NCBI RefSeq assembly: GCF_900182545.1
Contig: NZ_FXTJ01000001.1
Location: 62,001-126,000, forward strand
DNA from: Geodermatophilus aquaeductus
Lineage (GTDB): Bacteria > Actinomycetota > Actinomycetes > Mycobacteriales > Geodermatophilaceae
Direction of reading: 5' to 3'
DNA: 64,000 nucleotides
This document shows positions 45,106 through 53,901 of this stretch, piece after piece. The stretch's first letter is position 1; every line of letters begins with the position of its first letter. The notes below the pieces were generated by a model. It did no database searches, was not told the DNA's origin, and saw only the letters and a list, made by a program, of their open reading frames with translations. A program made the translations under genes and the position numbers.

Positions 45106-46377
45106 TCAGGCCGAGATGCGGTCCAGCAGCAGCGGGAGCGGCTCGTCGCCGGTGTCGATGCCGACCGCGCCCTCCAGCGCCTCCAGCGCCCGCGGGATGC
45201 GCGCGGCGTCGTCGGTGTGCAGCTCCAGGAGCGGCTGCCCCTCGGTGACCTGCTCCCCCACCGTCGCCGACCAGGTGACGCCGGCGGCGGCCGAGACCGG
45301 GTCCTCCTTGCGCGCCCGGCCGGCGCCGAGGCGCCACGCGGCGACGCCGAGGGCGTAGGCGTCGAGGCGGGTGAGCGTGCCGGTGGCCGGGGCGGTCACC
45401 ACGTGCCGCTCGGCCGGCTGTGGCAGCGGCGCGTCGGGGTCCCCGCCCTGGGCGGCGATCATCCGGCGCCACACATCCATCGCCCGGCCGTCGCGCAGCG
45501 CGTCGGCGGGGTCGACGTCGGGCCGCCCGGCGCCGGTGAGCATCTCCCGGGCCAGCGCCAGCGTGAGCTCGACGACGTCGGCCGGGCCGCCACCGGCGAG
45601 CACCTCGACCGACTCGGCCACCTCGACGGCGTTGCCCGCGGCGCGGCCGAGCGGGCGGTCCATCGCGGTCACCAGCGCCACGGTGTTGACGCCGGCCGCC
45701 TCGCCGAGGCCGACCATCGTGCGGGCCAGCTCGCGGGAGGCCTCGGGGTCCTTCATGAACGCCCCGGACCCGGTCTTGACGTCGAGCACCAGCGCGTCGG
45801 CGCCCTCGGCGATCTTCTTGCTCATGATCGAGCTGGCGATCAGCGGGATCGACTCGACCGTCGCGGTCACGTCGCGCAGCGCGTAGAGCTTCTTGTCCGC
45901 GGGCGCCAGGTCGTGCCCGGCCGCGCAGATGACCGCGCCCACCTCGGCCAGCTGCCGCAGGTAGGCCTCCTCGTGGACGTCGGCGCGCCAGCCCGGGATG
46001 GCCTCGAGCTTGTCCAGCGTGCCGCCGGTGTGGCCCAGCCCCCGGCCCGACAGCTGCGGCACCGCCACCCCGCAGGCGGCGACCAGCGGCGCGAGCGGCA
46101 GGGTGATCTTGTCGCCGACCCCGCCGGTGGAGTGCTTGTCCGCCGTCGGCCGGCCCAGCGAGGAGAGGTCCTTGCGCTCGCCGGAGTCGATCATCGCCTG
46201 GGTCCAGACGGCGAGCTCGCCGGCGTCCATCCCGCGGAAGAACACGGCCATGAGCAGCGCGCTCATCTGCTCGTCGGGGACGGTGCCGTCGGTGTAGGAG
46301 CCGATCACCCAGCGGATCTGCTCGTCGGTCAGCCGCTGCCCGTCGCGCTTGGCGCGCAGCACGTCGATGGCGTCCAT
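45106..46377 (-). CDS. deoA: Thymidine (pyrimidine-nucleoside) phosphorylase
   Basis: 423 residues, usual for DeoA/Pdp. The signature KHSTGGVGDKITLPLAPLVAACG is near residues 80-102, with substrate residues in SGRGLGHTGGTLDKLE, YALRDVTATVES and SIMSKKIAEGADALVLDVKTGSGAFM. It phosphorolyses thymidine, deoxyuridine and perhaps uridine to base plus (deoxy)ribose-1-phosphate. The ATG at 46377 shares one base with the cdd stop (TGATG). Confidence 0.96.
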   Translation of the reverse strand: MDAIDVLRAKRDGQRLTDEQIRWVIGSYTDGTVPDEQMSALLMAVFFRGMDAGELAVWTQAMIDSGERKDLSSLGRPTADKHSTGGVGDKITLPLAPLVAACGVAVPQLSGRGLGHTGGTLDKLEAIPGWRADVHEEAYLRQLAEVGAVICAAGHDLAPADKKLYALRDVTATVESIPLIASSIMSKKIAEGADALVLDVKTGSGAFMKDPEASRELARTMVGLGEAAGVNTVALVTAMDRPLGRAAGNAVEVAESVEVLAGGGPADVVELTLALAREMLTGAGRPDVDPADALRDGRAMDVWRRMIAAQGGDPDAPLPQPAERHVVTAPATGTLTRLDAYALGVAAWRLGAGRARKEDPVSAAAGVTWSATVGEQVTEGQPLLELHTDDAARIPRALEALEGAVGIDTGDEPLPLLLDRISA

Positions 46378-46817
46378 CAGCCCTGCCCCCGCTCGGCCGC
46401 GGCCACGAGGTCCTCGGGGCCGAACGCGTCGGGCAGCACCTCGCGCATCGGCACGATGCCCAGCGACACGGTCTCGATCAGCATGTCGGCGCCGCCGTGC
46501 TCCCACAGCAGCTGCCGGCAGCGCCCGCACGGCATGAGCGGCTGCCCGTCGCCGCCCACGCAGGCGACCGCGACCAGCCGGCCACCGCCGGTGCGGGCGA
46601 GGTCGCTGACCATCCCGCACTCGGCGCACAGGCCCAGCCCGTAGCTGGCGTTCTCGACGTTGCACCCGGTGACCACGCGGCCGTCGTCGACGAGCCCGGC
46701 CACGCCCACGGGGAACCGCGAGTACGGCGCGTAGGCGTGCGTCATCGCCTCCCGGGCCGCCCCGCGCAGGGCGTCCCAGTCCACTGCACCGTTCCCGCCC
46801 ACCGGCCCCTCCGCCAT
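46377..46817 (-). CDS. cdd: Cytidine deaminase
   Basis: 146 residues, homotetrameric type. Zinc site CAEC (in GLGLCAECGM) with catalytic Glu, and PCGRC later. FPVGVAGLVDDGRVVTGCNVENASYG is the usual substrate region. It deaminates (deoxy)cytidine to (deoxy)uridine for DeoA. It starts one base before the permease gene stop, so it is part of the transporter operon. Confidence 0.96.
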   Translation of the reverse strand: MAEGPVGGNGAVDWDALRGAAREAMTHAYAPYSRFPVGVAGLVDDGRVVTGCNVENASYGLGLCAECGMVSDLARTGGGRLVAVACVGGDGQPLMPCGRCRQLLWEHGGADMLIETVSLGIVPMREVLPDAFGPEDLVAAAERGQG

Positions 46818-48104
46818 CTAGTTCTCTCCTCGTCGGTAGACCAGGCCGTCGGCCTTCGGCATCCGCAGTCTCTGGGACGCCAGGGACAGCACCAGCAGCG
46901 TCGTGAGGTGCGGCGTGAAGGACACCAGGCCCGGCGGCAGCTCCTCGACGGTCAGGAACCCGACGAACGCGGCCGCGGCGACGACGGCGGCGATCCCCGC
47001 CGGCAGCAGCTTCCCGCGCCGGGCCTGGACGACGGCGATCACGGCCAGCCCGATCGCGACGAGCAGGAACAGCGCGACGACGGCCGACCGGCTGCGCAGC
47101 TGCAGGGCGTCGGTGTAGCCGAACAGCAGGGCACCGGAGGCGAGCCCGCCCGGCCGCCAGTTGCCGAAGATCAGCGCCGCGAGGCCGATGAACCCGCGGC
47201 CGTTGACCTGCCCCTCGCGGTAGATCCCGGCGATGAAGACCAGGAACACGCCGCCGAGGCCGGCCAGCCCGCCGGAGATCACCACGGCGGTGTACTTGAG
47301 CCGGTACACCGGCACGCCGAGGGAGTCGGCGGCGGCCGGGTTCTCGCCGCACGAGCGCAGCCGCAGCCCGAACGCCGTCCGCCACAGCAGCAGGTAGGAC
47401 GCCGGGACCAGCAGGATCGCGACGAGCGTCAGGAGGCCGATCCCGCTGGTGAGCCCGCGCAGGACGCCGGCGAGGTCGCTGACGAGGAACCAGTGCTGCC
47501 GCTCCAGCGAGCCCAGCAGGTCGGGGCCGGAGGAGAGCACCGGGACGGAGAACGACGGCGGGGTGCCGTCGACCGGTGGCGACTGGGTGACGCCGCCACC
47601 GGCGGGGTTGTCGGTGTAGAGCGCCTCCGAGAGGAACCGCACGACGCCGGCGGCGAGGATGTTGATCGCCACACCGGAGACGACGTGGTCCACGCCGAAG
47701 GTCACCGTGGCCACCGCGTGCAGCAGCCCGCCGACGGCGCCGAACAGCAGCCCGCCGACGACGGCGGCGCCCCAGCCCCACTGGTAGCCGGCGAACCCGG
47801 CACCCCAGGTGCCCAGGGTCATCATCCCGTCGAGGCCGATGTTGACCACGCCCGCGCGCTCGGAGAACAGGCCGCCCAGGGCCGCCAGGCCGATGGGGAC
47901 CGCCAGCAGCAGCGTCGCGGCGATGGTCGAGGAGCTGGTGAGCGCCTGCTCGCCGCTGATGACCCGTACCACCGAGAACAGCACCAGGACGCCGACGAAG
48001 ATCCAGGTCAACCGGCGCGCCCGGCCGCCGCCGGTGAACAGGTCGGTCAGCGGTCCGCGGCTCGGCCGGGTGCCGCTCCCCGGAGGGGTCGCGACGGTGC
48101 TCAC
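46818..48104 (-). CDS. Nucleoside ABC importer permease (NupQ/BmpD-like)
   Basis: 428 residues with about ten membrane spans. The pattern of the BPD_transp_2 family is visible: GLFSERAGVVNIGLDGMMTLGTWGA, VVSGVAINILAAG, LRSCGENPAAADSLGVPVYRLKY and GFIGLAALIFGNWRPGG. Together with the next permease it makes the membrane channel of a BMP-type nucleoside importer. GTG start at 48104, 55 bases after the preceding permease gene. Confidence 0.92.
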   Translation of the reverse strand: MSTVATPPGSGTRPSRGPLTDLFTGGGRARRLTWIFVGVLVLFSVVRVISGEQALTSSSTIAATLLLAVPIGLAALGGLFSERAGVVNIGLDGMMTLGTWGAGFAGYQWGWGAAVVGGLLFGAVGGLLHAVATVTFGVDHVVSGVAINILAAGVVRFLSEALYTDNPAGGGVTQSPPVDGTPPSFSVPVLSSGPDLLGSLERQHWFLVSDLAGVLRGLTSGIGLLTLVAILLVPASYLLLWRTAFGLRLRSCGENPAAADSLGVPVYRLKYTAVVISGGLAGLGGVFLVFIAGIYREGQVNGRGFIGLAALIFGNWRPGGLASGALLFGYTDALQLRSRSAVVALFLLVAIGLAVIAVVQARRGKLLPAGIAAVVAAAAFVGFLTVEELPPGLVSFTPHLTTLLVLSLASQRLRMPKADGLVYRRGEN

Positions 48105-48159
48105 GTCGGGGTCCCCGCGGAAGCGTGGAGCGCCAGCGGAGCGCTTTCGTGGGGTGAGT

Positions 48160-49416
48160 TCATGATCCGGTCTCCTGCCGCTCGTCGGTCCGCTGTCCGC
48201 CGCCGGTCGTCCGGCTCACGCCGGCGCCGGTGCCCTCGCCGCCGTCTCCGGCACCACCGGGCGAGCCGGCGCCGGAGGCCGCCTGCCCGGGCCCGGTGCC
48301 GCCGTCACCGGCGACCGCGGCCGGCGCGGCCGAGCCGCGCTCGGCCGACCGGCGGGCCACCCGGCGGGCGATCTCGTTGGCGACGACGACGGCGAGCACG
48401 ATCGTGCCCTGGAAGATCGTCACGACCGACGCGGGGAAGTCCTGGATCTGCAGGGGGACCAGCGACCGGTCGAGGAAGGCGAACAGCAGGGCCGCGAGGG
48501 CGATGCCGACCGGCTTGTTGCGGCCGAGCAGCGCGACGGCGATGCCGAGGAAGCCCAGCCCGGTGGTGAAGTCGGTGCTGTAGGCGTGCGTCGAGCCGAG
48601 CAGGTCGGGCATGCCGATCAGCCCGGCGACGGCGCCCGAGAGCAGCATCGTCTTGACGACCATGGCGCTGGAGTCGACGCCGCTGGCGCTGGCCGCCGAC
48701 GGCGAGAGCCCGGCCGCACGCAGGTCGAAGCCGAAGCGGGTGCGGTTGAGCAGCACCGCGATGGCCACGCCGACGACGACCGCCACGACCAGGAACCCGA
48801 ACAGCTGGCGCGGCGGGTTGGCCAGGCCGAGCAGGCCGAAGACGCCGTTGAGGCTGGGCATCCACCCGGACTCGGGGATCTCCGCGGTGCTGACGATCAG
48901 CGCGCCCTCCGGGCTCCCCCGCAGCGGGCCGGTCAGCAGGTAGGAGGCGATGCCCAGCGCGATGACGTTCATCATGATCGAGCTGATGACCTCGCTGACG
49001 CCGCGGGTCACCTTGAGCACCCCGACGATGCCCGCCCAGATCGCCGCCACCAGCATGGCCACGACCACGATGAGCAGCACGTGCAGCGGCCCCGGCAGGG
49101 CCACCGCGGCGCCGACGGCGGCGGCCAGGATGGTCGCCAGCCGGTACTGGCCCTCGACGCCGATGTTGAACAGCCCCATCCGGAAGGCGATGGCCACGGC
49201 GAGGCCGGCGAGGAACAGCGGCACGGCCCGGTTGAGGATCACGACCAGTGCGGTGACCTGCTGCGACGGGGTGTCGCCGAAGTCGAACATGACCGCGAAG
49301 ACCTGGACCGGGTTCACCTGCAGGGCGGCCATGACCGCCGAGGAGATGACGAGCGCGACGACGACGGCGAGGACCGGCGCGAACATCGCCAGGCCGATCC
49401 GGCGGAGGAGGTTCAC
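48160..49416 (-). CDS. Nucleoside ABC importer permease (NupP-like)
   Basis: 418 residues. Spans and motifs of the BPD_transp_2 family: AIAFRMGLFNIGVEGQYRLA, EVISSIMMNVIALGIASYLL, LRAAGLSPSAASASGVD and GFLGIAVALLGRNKPVG. The last 60 residues are a Gly/Ala/Ser-rich tail with no predicted fold (GGTGPGQAASGAGSPGGAGDGG...), unusual for this family. The GTG start overlaps the ATPase stop as GTGA. Confidence 0.92.
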   Translation of the reverse strand: MNLLRRIGLAMFAPVLAVVVALVISSAVMAALQVNPVQVFAVMFDFGDTPSQQVTALVVILNRAVPLFLAGLAVAIAFRMGLFNIGVEGQYRLATILAAAVGAAVALPGPLHVLLIVVVAMLVAAIWAGIVGVLKVTRGVSEVISSIMMNVIALGIASYLLTGPLRGSPEGALIVSTAEIPESGWMPSLNGVFGLLGLANPPRQLFGFLVVAVVVGVAIAVLLNRTRFGFDLRAAGLSPSAASASGVDSSAMVVKTMLLSGAVAGLIGMPDLLGSTHAYSTDFTTGLGFLGIAVALLGRNKPVGIALAALLFAFLDRSLVPLQIQDFPASVVTIFQGTIVLAVVVANEIARRVARRSAERGSAAPAAVAGDGGTGPGQAASGAGSPGGAGDGGEGTGAGVSRTTGGGQRTDERQETGS

Positions 49417-51014
49417 GCCGCACCCGCCGTCGTCCGGGCCCCGGTCATGTACCCGCCGAGCTCCTCGGGGGTGACCGCGGACGGGTCGAGGGTGGCCACC
49501 AGCCGGCCGCGCAGCATGACCTGCAGCGTGTCCGACAGACCGATGAGCTCGTCGAGGTCGGCCGAGATCAGCAGGATCCCCATCCCCTCCGCGCGGGCCT
49601 CCTCCAGGAGGCGCCAGATGGCGCCCTGGGCGCCGACGTCGACGCCGCGGGTCGGGTGGGCGGCGAGCAGCAGCCGCGGCGCGGCGCTCATCTCCCGCCC
49701 GACGATCAGCTTCTGCTGGTTGCCGCCCGACAGCGCGACGGCCAGCGTGTCCGGGCCGGGGGCGCGGACGTCGTAGTCGCGCATGATCCGTTCGGTGTCG
49801 GCCCGGGCGCCGCGGCGGTCGATGAAGGCGCCCTTCACCGCCGGCGGGCGGGTCTGGTGCCCCAGGATCCGGTTCTCCCAGAGCGGCGCCTCGAGCAGCA
49901 TGCCCTGGCGGTGCCGGTCCTCCGGGATGAACCCGAGGCCGGCCTCGCGGCGGGCCCGGGTGCTCCAGGCGGTGATGTCGTCGCCGCCGAGCAGCACGGT
50001 GCCGGAGGCCAGCACGCGCAGTCCCATGACGGCGTCGACGAGCTCAGCCTGGCCGTTGCCCTCGACGCCGGCGATGCCGACCACCTCGCCCTCGCGGACG
50101 GTCAGCGTGACGTCGTCGACCGGCGGCCGGCCGGTGGGCGAGGCGACGGTGACCTCGCGCAGCTGCAGCACGGGGGTCTCGCGGACCGTGGAGGTGCGGA
50201 TCTCCGGCGAGGGCAGCTCGCTGCCGACCATCATCTCGGCGAGCTGGTGGGCCGTCGTCGTCTTCGGGTCGGCGGTGCCGACGGTGGTGCCGCGGCGGAT
50301 GACGGTGATCGAGTCGGCCACCCGGCGCACCTCGTCGAGCTTGTGCGAGATGAAGATGACCGTCAGGCCCTCGCGCTTGAGCTCGGCGAGGTTGCCGAAC
50401 AGCTCGTCGACCTCCTGCGGCACGAGGACGGCGGTCGGCTCGTCGAGGATCAGCGTGGTGGCGCCGCGGTAGAGGACCTTGGCGATCTCGACCCGCTGCC
50501 GGTCGCCGACGCCGAGGTCCTCGACGAGGACGTCGGGGTCGAGGCCGAGGGCGTAGGCGTCGGAGATCTCCCGGATCCGGCGGCGGGCCTCGGCGCGGTC
50601 GAGGCGCACACCGCGGGTGGGCTCGCTGCCCAGGACCACGTTCTCCAGGACGGTGAAGTTGTCGGCCAGCATGAAGTGCTGGTGGACCATGCCGATGCCG
50701 GCGGCGATCGCGTCGGCCGGGCTGCGGAAGTGGACCTCGCGCCCGTCGAGCAGGATCTGGCCCTCGTCGGGGCGGTGCATGCCGTAGAGGGTCTTCATCA
50801 GCGTGGACTTGCCGGCGCCGTTCTCCCCGACGATCGCGTGCACCTCGCCGCGCCGGACGCGCAGCTCGATGTCGGAGTTCGCGACCACCCCGGGGAACCG
50901 CTTGGTGATGCCGCGCAGCTCCACGGCCAGCGGCGCGCTGCCGCCACCCGGACCGCCGCCGTCCTTGGTCAGGCCGGTCGGCGCGGGATCGCCCGAGGTG
51001 CCTGCTGTGGCCAT
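49413..51014 (-). CDS. Nucleoside ABC importer ATPase, two fused domains (NupO-like)
   Basis: 533 residues. First domain: Walker A GENGAGKST and DLGVGDRQRVEIAKVL in the signature position (divergent), Walker B LILDEPTAVLVPQE. Second domain: GVEGNGQAE in place of Walker A, so it is degenerate as in the sugar/nucleoside class, with signature LSGGNQQK and AAHPTRGVDVGAQGA instead of a full Walker B. This asymmetry is normal for RbsA/NupO proteins. The ATG at 51014 follows a spacer containing a hairpin downstream of the lipoprotein gene. Confidence 0.93.
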   Translation of the reverse strand: MATAGTSGDPAPTGLTKDGGGPGGGSAPLAVELRGITKRFPGVVANSDIELRVRRGEVHAIVGENGAGKSTLMKTLYGMHRPDEGQILLDGREVHFRSPADAIAAGIGMVHQHFMLADNFTVLENVVLGSEPTRGVRLDRAEARRRIREISDAYALGLDPDVLVEDLGVGDRQRVEIAKVLYRGATTLILDEPTAVLVPQEVDELFGNLAELKREGLTVIFISHKLDEVRRVADSITVIRRGTTVGTADPKTTTAHQLAEMMVGSELPSPEIRTSTVRETPVLQLREVTVASPTGRPPVDDVTLTVREGEVVGIAGVEGNGQAELVDAVMGLRVLASGTVLLGGDDITAWSTRARREAGLGFIPEDRHRQGMLLEAPLWENRILGHQTRPPAVKGAFIDRRGARADTERIMRDYDVRAPGPDTLAVALSGGNQQKLIVGREMSAAPRLLLAAHPTRGVDVGAQGAIWRLLEEARAEGMGILLISADLDELIGLSDTLQVMLRGRLVATLDPSAVTPEELGGYMTGARTTAGAA

Positions 51015-51192
51015 GGTGGGCCCTTCCTGCGTCGCTGCGGCCCGCGGGTGTGCGGGCTCGCGTCCACTGTGCTGCACCGGGGCCGCGGGATCGACCACGC
51101 CCCGGCTGGGTGCGCGCCGCCGGACCCGGAGGCCGGCGCCGGTCAGGCATTCTCCCCGGCGCGGATGACGGCCGGGTGTCCCCCCTCACGAC

Positions 51193-51234
51193 GACGGCGG
51201 GCCCGGGGGCGTGTGCTCCCCCGGACCCGCCGTC
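51193..51234 (-). terminator. Hairpin between the BMP lipoprotein and importer ATPase genes
   Basis: 17-base arms at 51193-51209 and 51218-51234 with one mismatch and an 8-base loop, 43 bases after the lipoprotein gene stop. In importers of this layout such a hairpin can act as a partial terminator or 3' end stabiliser, giving more binding protein than permease. The rest of the 262-base gap shows no gene. Confidence 0.7.
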
Positions 51235-51276
51235 TGCGTGTGCTCCGCGGTCAGCCGGCGCGGTGGCCGGCCGGCG

Positions 51277-52341
51277 TCACGGGGTGGTCGGGACCTCGAT
51301 CTCGCCGTCGACGATCTGCTGGCGGTAGTCGTCGATCGTGCTCTGGATGTCGTCGATGAAGCCGCCCGAGGTGGCCAGGCCGACGCCGTCCTGCTCCAGG
51401 TTGTAGACGATGTCCGAGCCGCCCTCGACGCTGCCGTCGACGTAGGAGTCGATGAAGGACGACACGGCGGTGTCGACGCGCTTGAGCATCGAGGTCAGGA
51501 TGACCGCCTGCAGCGCCGGGTCGTCGACCGTCTGGTACTGGTCGGAGTCGACGCCGATGGCGCGCTTGCCGGCCGCTGCGGCCGCCTGGAAGACGCCCTG
51601 ACCCGAGCCGCCCGCCGCGTGGTAGACGATGTCGGCGCCGGCCTCGTACATGCCCTGGGCGACCAGCAGGCCGCGGTCGGGGGCGTTGAAGCCCGAGAAG
51701 TCACCCTCCGGCGAGATGTACTGCCGGTCGATGATGATCTGCGGGTTGACCGCCTGGGCGCCGGCCACGTAGCCGGCCTCGAACTTCTGGATCAGCGTGG
51801 ACTGCACGCCGCCGACGAAGCCGATGTGGCCGGTCTCGGACTTGGTCGCCGCGGCGACGCCGGCCAGGAAGGAGCCCTGCTCCTCGCTGAACAGCAGGCC
51901 GGTGAGGTTGTCGGCGCCGACGGTCTCGGCCGAGGAGTCGATGATCGCGAACGTCGTGTCGGGGTACTGCTCGACGACGTCGCCGATGACCTCGCCGTAG
52001 GCGAAGCCGACCGCGATGATCGGGTTGTAGCCCTCGTCGGCCAGCTGGGTCAGCAGGTCGGCGCGGTTGGAGGCGTCGGCGTTGGGGCTGAGGTCCTGGA
52101 ACTCGCCGCCGTGCTCCTCGACCGCGGCCTCGAGGCCGACGACCGCGGCGTCGTTGAACGAGCGGTCACCGCGGCCGCCGGTGTCGAAGGCCAGGCCGAT
52201 GCGCAGGTCCTCGCTGCCGCCGCCGGTGCTGCCGCTCCCGCTGCCACCGCCGCTGCCGGACTCGTCACTGGCGCAGGCCGCCAGGGCCATGCTGCCGGCC
52301 AGCAGCAGCGCTGCGGCCTTCATCTTCCGCGCTCGGCGCAA
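51277..52341 (-). CDS. bmpA: BMP-family nucleoside-binding lipoprotein
   Basis: 354 residues from TTG. Lipobox MALAACAS (Cys near residue 23) and a Ser/Gly-rich linker, then the Bmp/Med fold: LRIGLAFDTGGRGDRSFNDAAVVGLE, NPIIAVGFAYGEVI, LLFSEEQGSFLAGVAAATKSE, GHIGFVGG and IVYHAAGGSGQGVFQAA. It captures nucleosides outside the membrane for the importer. The TTG at 52341 is chosen because GGAG lies 6 bases before it and it adds a basic signal-peptide start (MRRARK); the ATG six codons later is too far from the ribosome site. Confidence 0.93.
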   Translation of the reverse strand: MRRARKMKAAALLLAGSMALAACASDESGSGGGSGSGSTGGGSEDLRIGLAFDTGGRGDRSFNDAAVVGLEAAVEEHGGEFQDLSPNADASNRADLLTQLADEGYNPIIAVGFAYGEVIGDVVEQYPDTTFAIIDSSAETVGADNLTGLLFSEEQGSFLAGVAAATKSETGHIGFVGGVQSTLIQKFEAGYVAGAQAVNPQIIIDRQYISPEGDFSGFNAPDRGLLVAQGMYEAGADIVYHAAGGSGQGVFQAAAAAGKRAIGVDSDQYQTVDDPALQAVILTSMLKRVDTAVSSFIDSYVDGSVEGGSDIVYNLEQDGVGLATSGGFIDDIQSTIDDYRQQIVDGEIEVPTTP

Positions 52342-52449
52342 GACGATCTCCTCTCTGGAGGGAGCTGCCCGCACAGACGCGGAGGGCGCTCCCGTGGGTC
52401 CTGGTCGCGGCCGCCCGGAGGCGCCCGCCCGGACGTGGACGACTCGGGC

Positions 52450-52455
52450 ACGCTA
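52450..52455 (-). promoter_or_regulatory. Possible -10 for bmpA
   Basis: TAGCGT on the minus strand, about 108 bases before the TTG start, which would give a leader of roughly 100 bases. I see no good -35 and no recognisable riboswitch in the leader. Confidence 0.3.
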
Positions 52456-52582
52456 ACCGCGCTCCCCGTCCGGGCCGCCATCCGTGCGGCGGACCGAGAC
52501 GCGATCGTTGCGAACCGGCACCCCGCGGTGGGCTGCGCCACTGCGCGCGCACGCCCGCCGGGTGCGGTCCCGCCGGCGCGGC

Positions 52583-52588
52583 TACCGT
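52583..52588 (+). promoter_or_regulatory. Candidate -10 of a leaderless promoter for the D,D-carboxypeptidase
   Basis: TACCGT is 8 bases before the GTG at 52597, with no Shine-Dalgarno sequence. Confidence 0.45.
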
Positions 52589-52596
52589 CCCGGACC

Positions 52597-53901
52597 GTGC
52601 GGCGACGAGCGGGTGCCTGGCGGGTGCTGCTGGCCGCCCTGGTGCTCGTCCTGACCGTCCTCGGCGCCCCCGCGGCCGCCGCCCCCGACACGCCCCGGCC
52701 CACGGTCGACCCCGCGGCACCCACCCCGACCGCCCCGCTGCCGGGCGGGCCGCCGCAGGGCTCCGGACCCGGCGGGGTCACCGTCGGCGGCGAGGGCCTC
52801 GACACCCGGGGCACGGTCGTCGTCGACGGCGCCCCGCCGGTGCCCGACGGCCTCGCCGCGCCCGGCTGGCTGGTGGCCGACGCCGGCACCGGCGACGTGC
52901 TGGCCGCCCGCGACCCGCACGGCCGCTACTACCCGGCCAGCACCCTCAAGACGCTGACGCTGCTCACCGTGGCCCACCGGCTCGACCCCGCGCTGGTCGT
53001 CGAGGGCACCGTCGAGGACGAGTCGATGGAGGGCAGCCGGGTCGGGATGGTCGTCGGCGGCCGCTACCCGGTGTCGCTGCTGTTCCAGGCGCTGGTGATG
53101 CAGTCGGGAAACGACGCCGCCAACGCGCTCGCCCGGGCCTTCGGCGGGACGCAGGCCACGGTGCAGGCGATGAACGCGACCGCGCTGGAGATGGGCGCCT
53201 TCGACACCGTCGCGGGGACGCCGTCGGGGCTCGACGTCGCCGGGCAGTCCTCCTCGCCCTACGACCTCGCGCTGTTCTTCCGCGCGCTGATCGCCGATCC
53301 GCTGACCGCGGGGATCCTGACCACGCCGACGGCGGAGATGCCCGGCGTCGAGGGCCGCTCCACCGGCTACCAGATCCAGAACGAGAACCCGCTGGCCGGC
53401 TATCCGGGTGTCCTGGGCGGCAAGACCGGCTTCACCGACGCCGCCCGGCACACCTTCGTCGCGGCCGCCGAGCGCGACGGCCGGCGGCTGGTGGTCAGCG
53501 TCATGGGCACCGAGAACGTGCCGCTGCGCGCCGCCGACCAGGCCGCGCTGCTGCTCGACTGGGGGTTCGCCGTCCCGCCGTCGCTGGGCGGGGTCGGCAC
53601 GCTGGTCGCCTCGGCGGCCGAGGTGGCGCCCGCGCCGACGTCGTCCGCCGTCCCCTCCCCCACCGGCCCCGCCGACGTGGCGGCCGGCCCTCCCGCGCCG
53701 GCGTCCCCCACCCCGGACGGGCCGCCGGCCCTCGGGGCGGTCGCGCTGGGTGCGGCGGCGGTCGCGGTGGTGGCCGCCACCCTCATCGGCCGGCGGCGGG
53801 CGATGCGGCGCCGGACGCGGCCGGCAGCGGGGGCTCCTCCGCCGGGGCGCCGGGGGCCGCCGTCTGCAGGGCCGGGAGGGTCGCCGTCCACGCGGCCGTG
53901 A
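52597..53901 (+). CDS. D-alanyl-D-alanine carboxypeptidase (peptidase S11, PBP5-like)
   Basis: 434 residues. Signal peptide (basic RRRAGAWR, hydrophobic core, AAAAPD cut site), a Pro-rich linker, then the penicillin-binding fold: SxxK S115-K118 in PASTLKTL, SGN at 170-172 and KTG at 276-278 in GGKTGFTDAARHTF. A second Pro-rich stretch and a C-terminal membrane span (ALGAVALGAAAVAVVAATLI) with a basic tail anchor it outside the membrane. It trims the terminal D-Ala of peptidoglycan stem peptides. The final 40 codons overlap the 3' end of the convergent yihY-like gene by 119 bases. Confidence 0.92.
   Translation: MRRRAGAWRVLLAALVLVLTVLGAPAAAAPDTPRPTVDPAAPTPTAPLPGGPPQGSGPGGVTVGGEGLDTRGTVVVDGAPPVPDGLAAPGWLVADAGTGDVLAARDPHGRYYPASTLKTLTLLTVAHRLDPALVVEGTVEDESMEGSRVGMVVGGRYPVSLLFQALVMQSGNDAANALARAFGGTQATVQAMNATALEMGAFDTVAGTPSGLDVAGQSSSPYDLALFFRALIADPLTAGILTTPTAEMPGVEGRSTGYQIQNENPLAGYPGVLGGKTGFTDAARHTFVAAAERDGRRLVVSVMGTENVPLRAADQAALLLDWGFAVPPSLGGVGTLVASAAEVAPAPTSSAVPSPTGPADVAAGPPAPASPTPDGPPALGAVALGAAAVAVVAATLIGRRRAMRRRTRPAAGAPPPGRRGPPSAGPGGSPSTRP

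Noticed and set aside
49413-51014. Degenerate second Walker A of the nucleoside importer ATPase as a defect
   Set aside because: One degenerate site is normal for RbsA/NupO-type fused ATPases.
52342-52596. A purine riboswitch in the bmpA leader
   Set aside because: I could not find the conserved purine-riboswitch core or a suitable three-way junction; only GC-rich sequence and a possible -10 box are visible.
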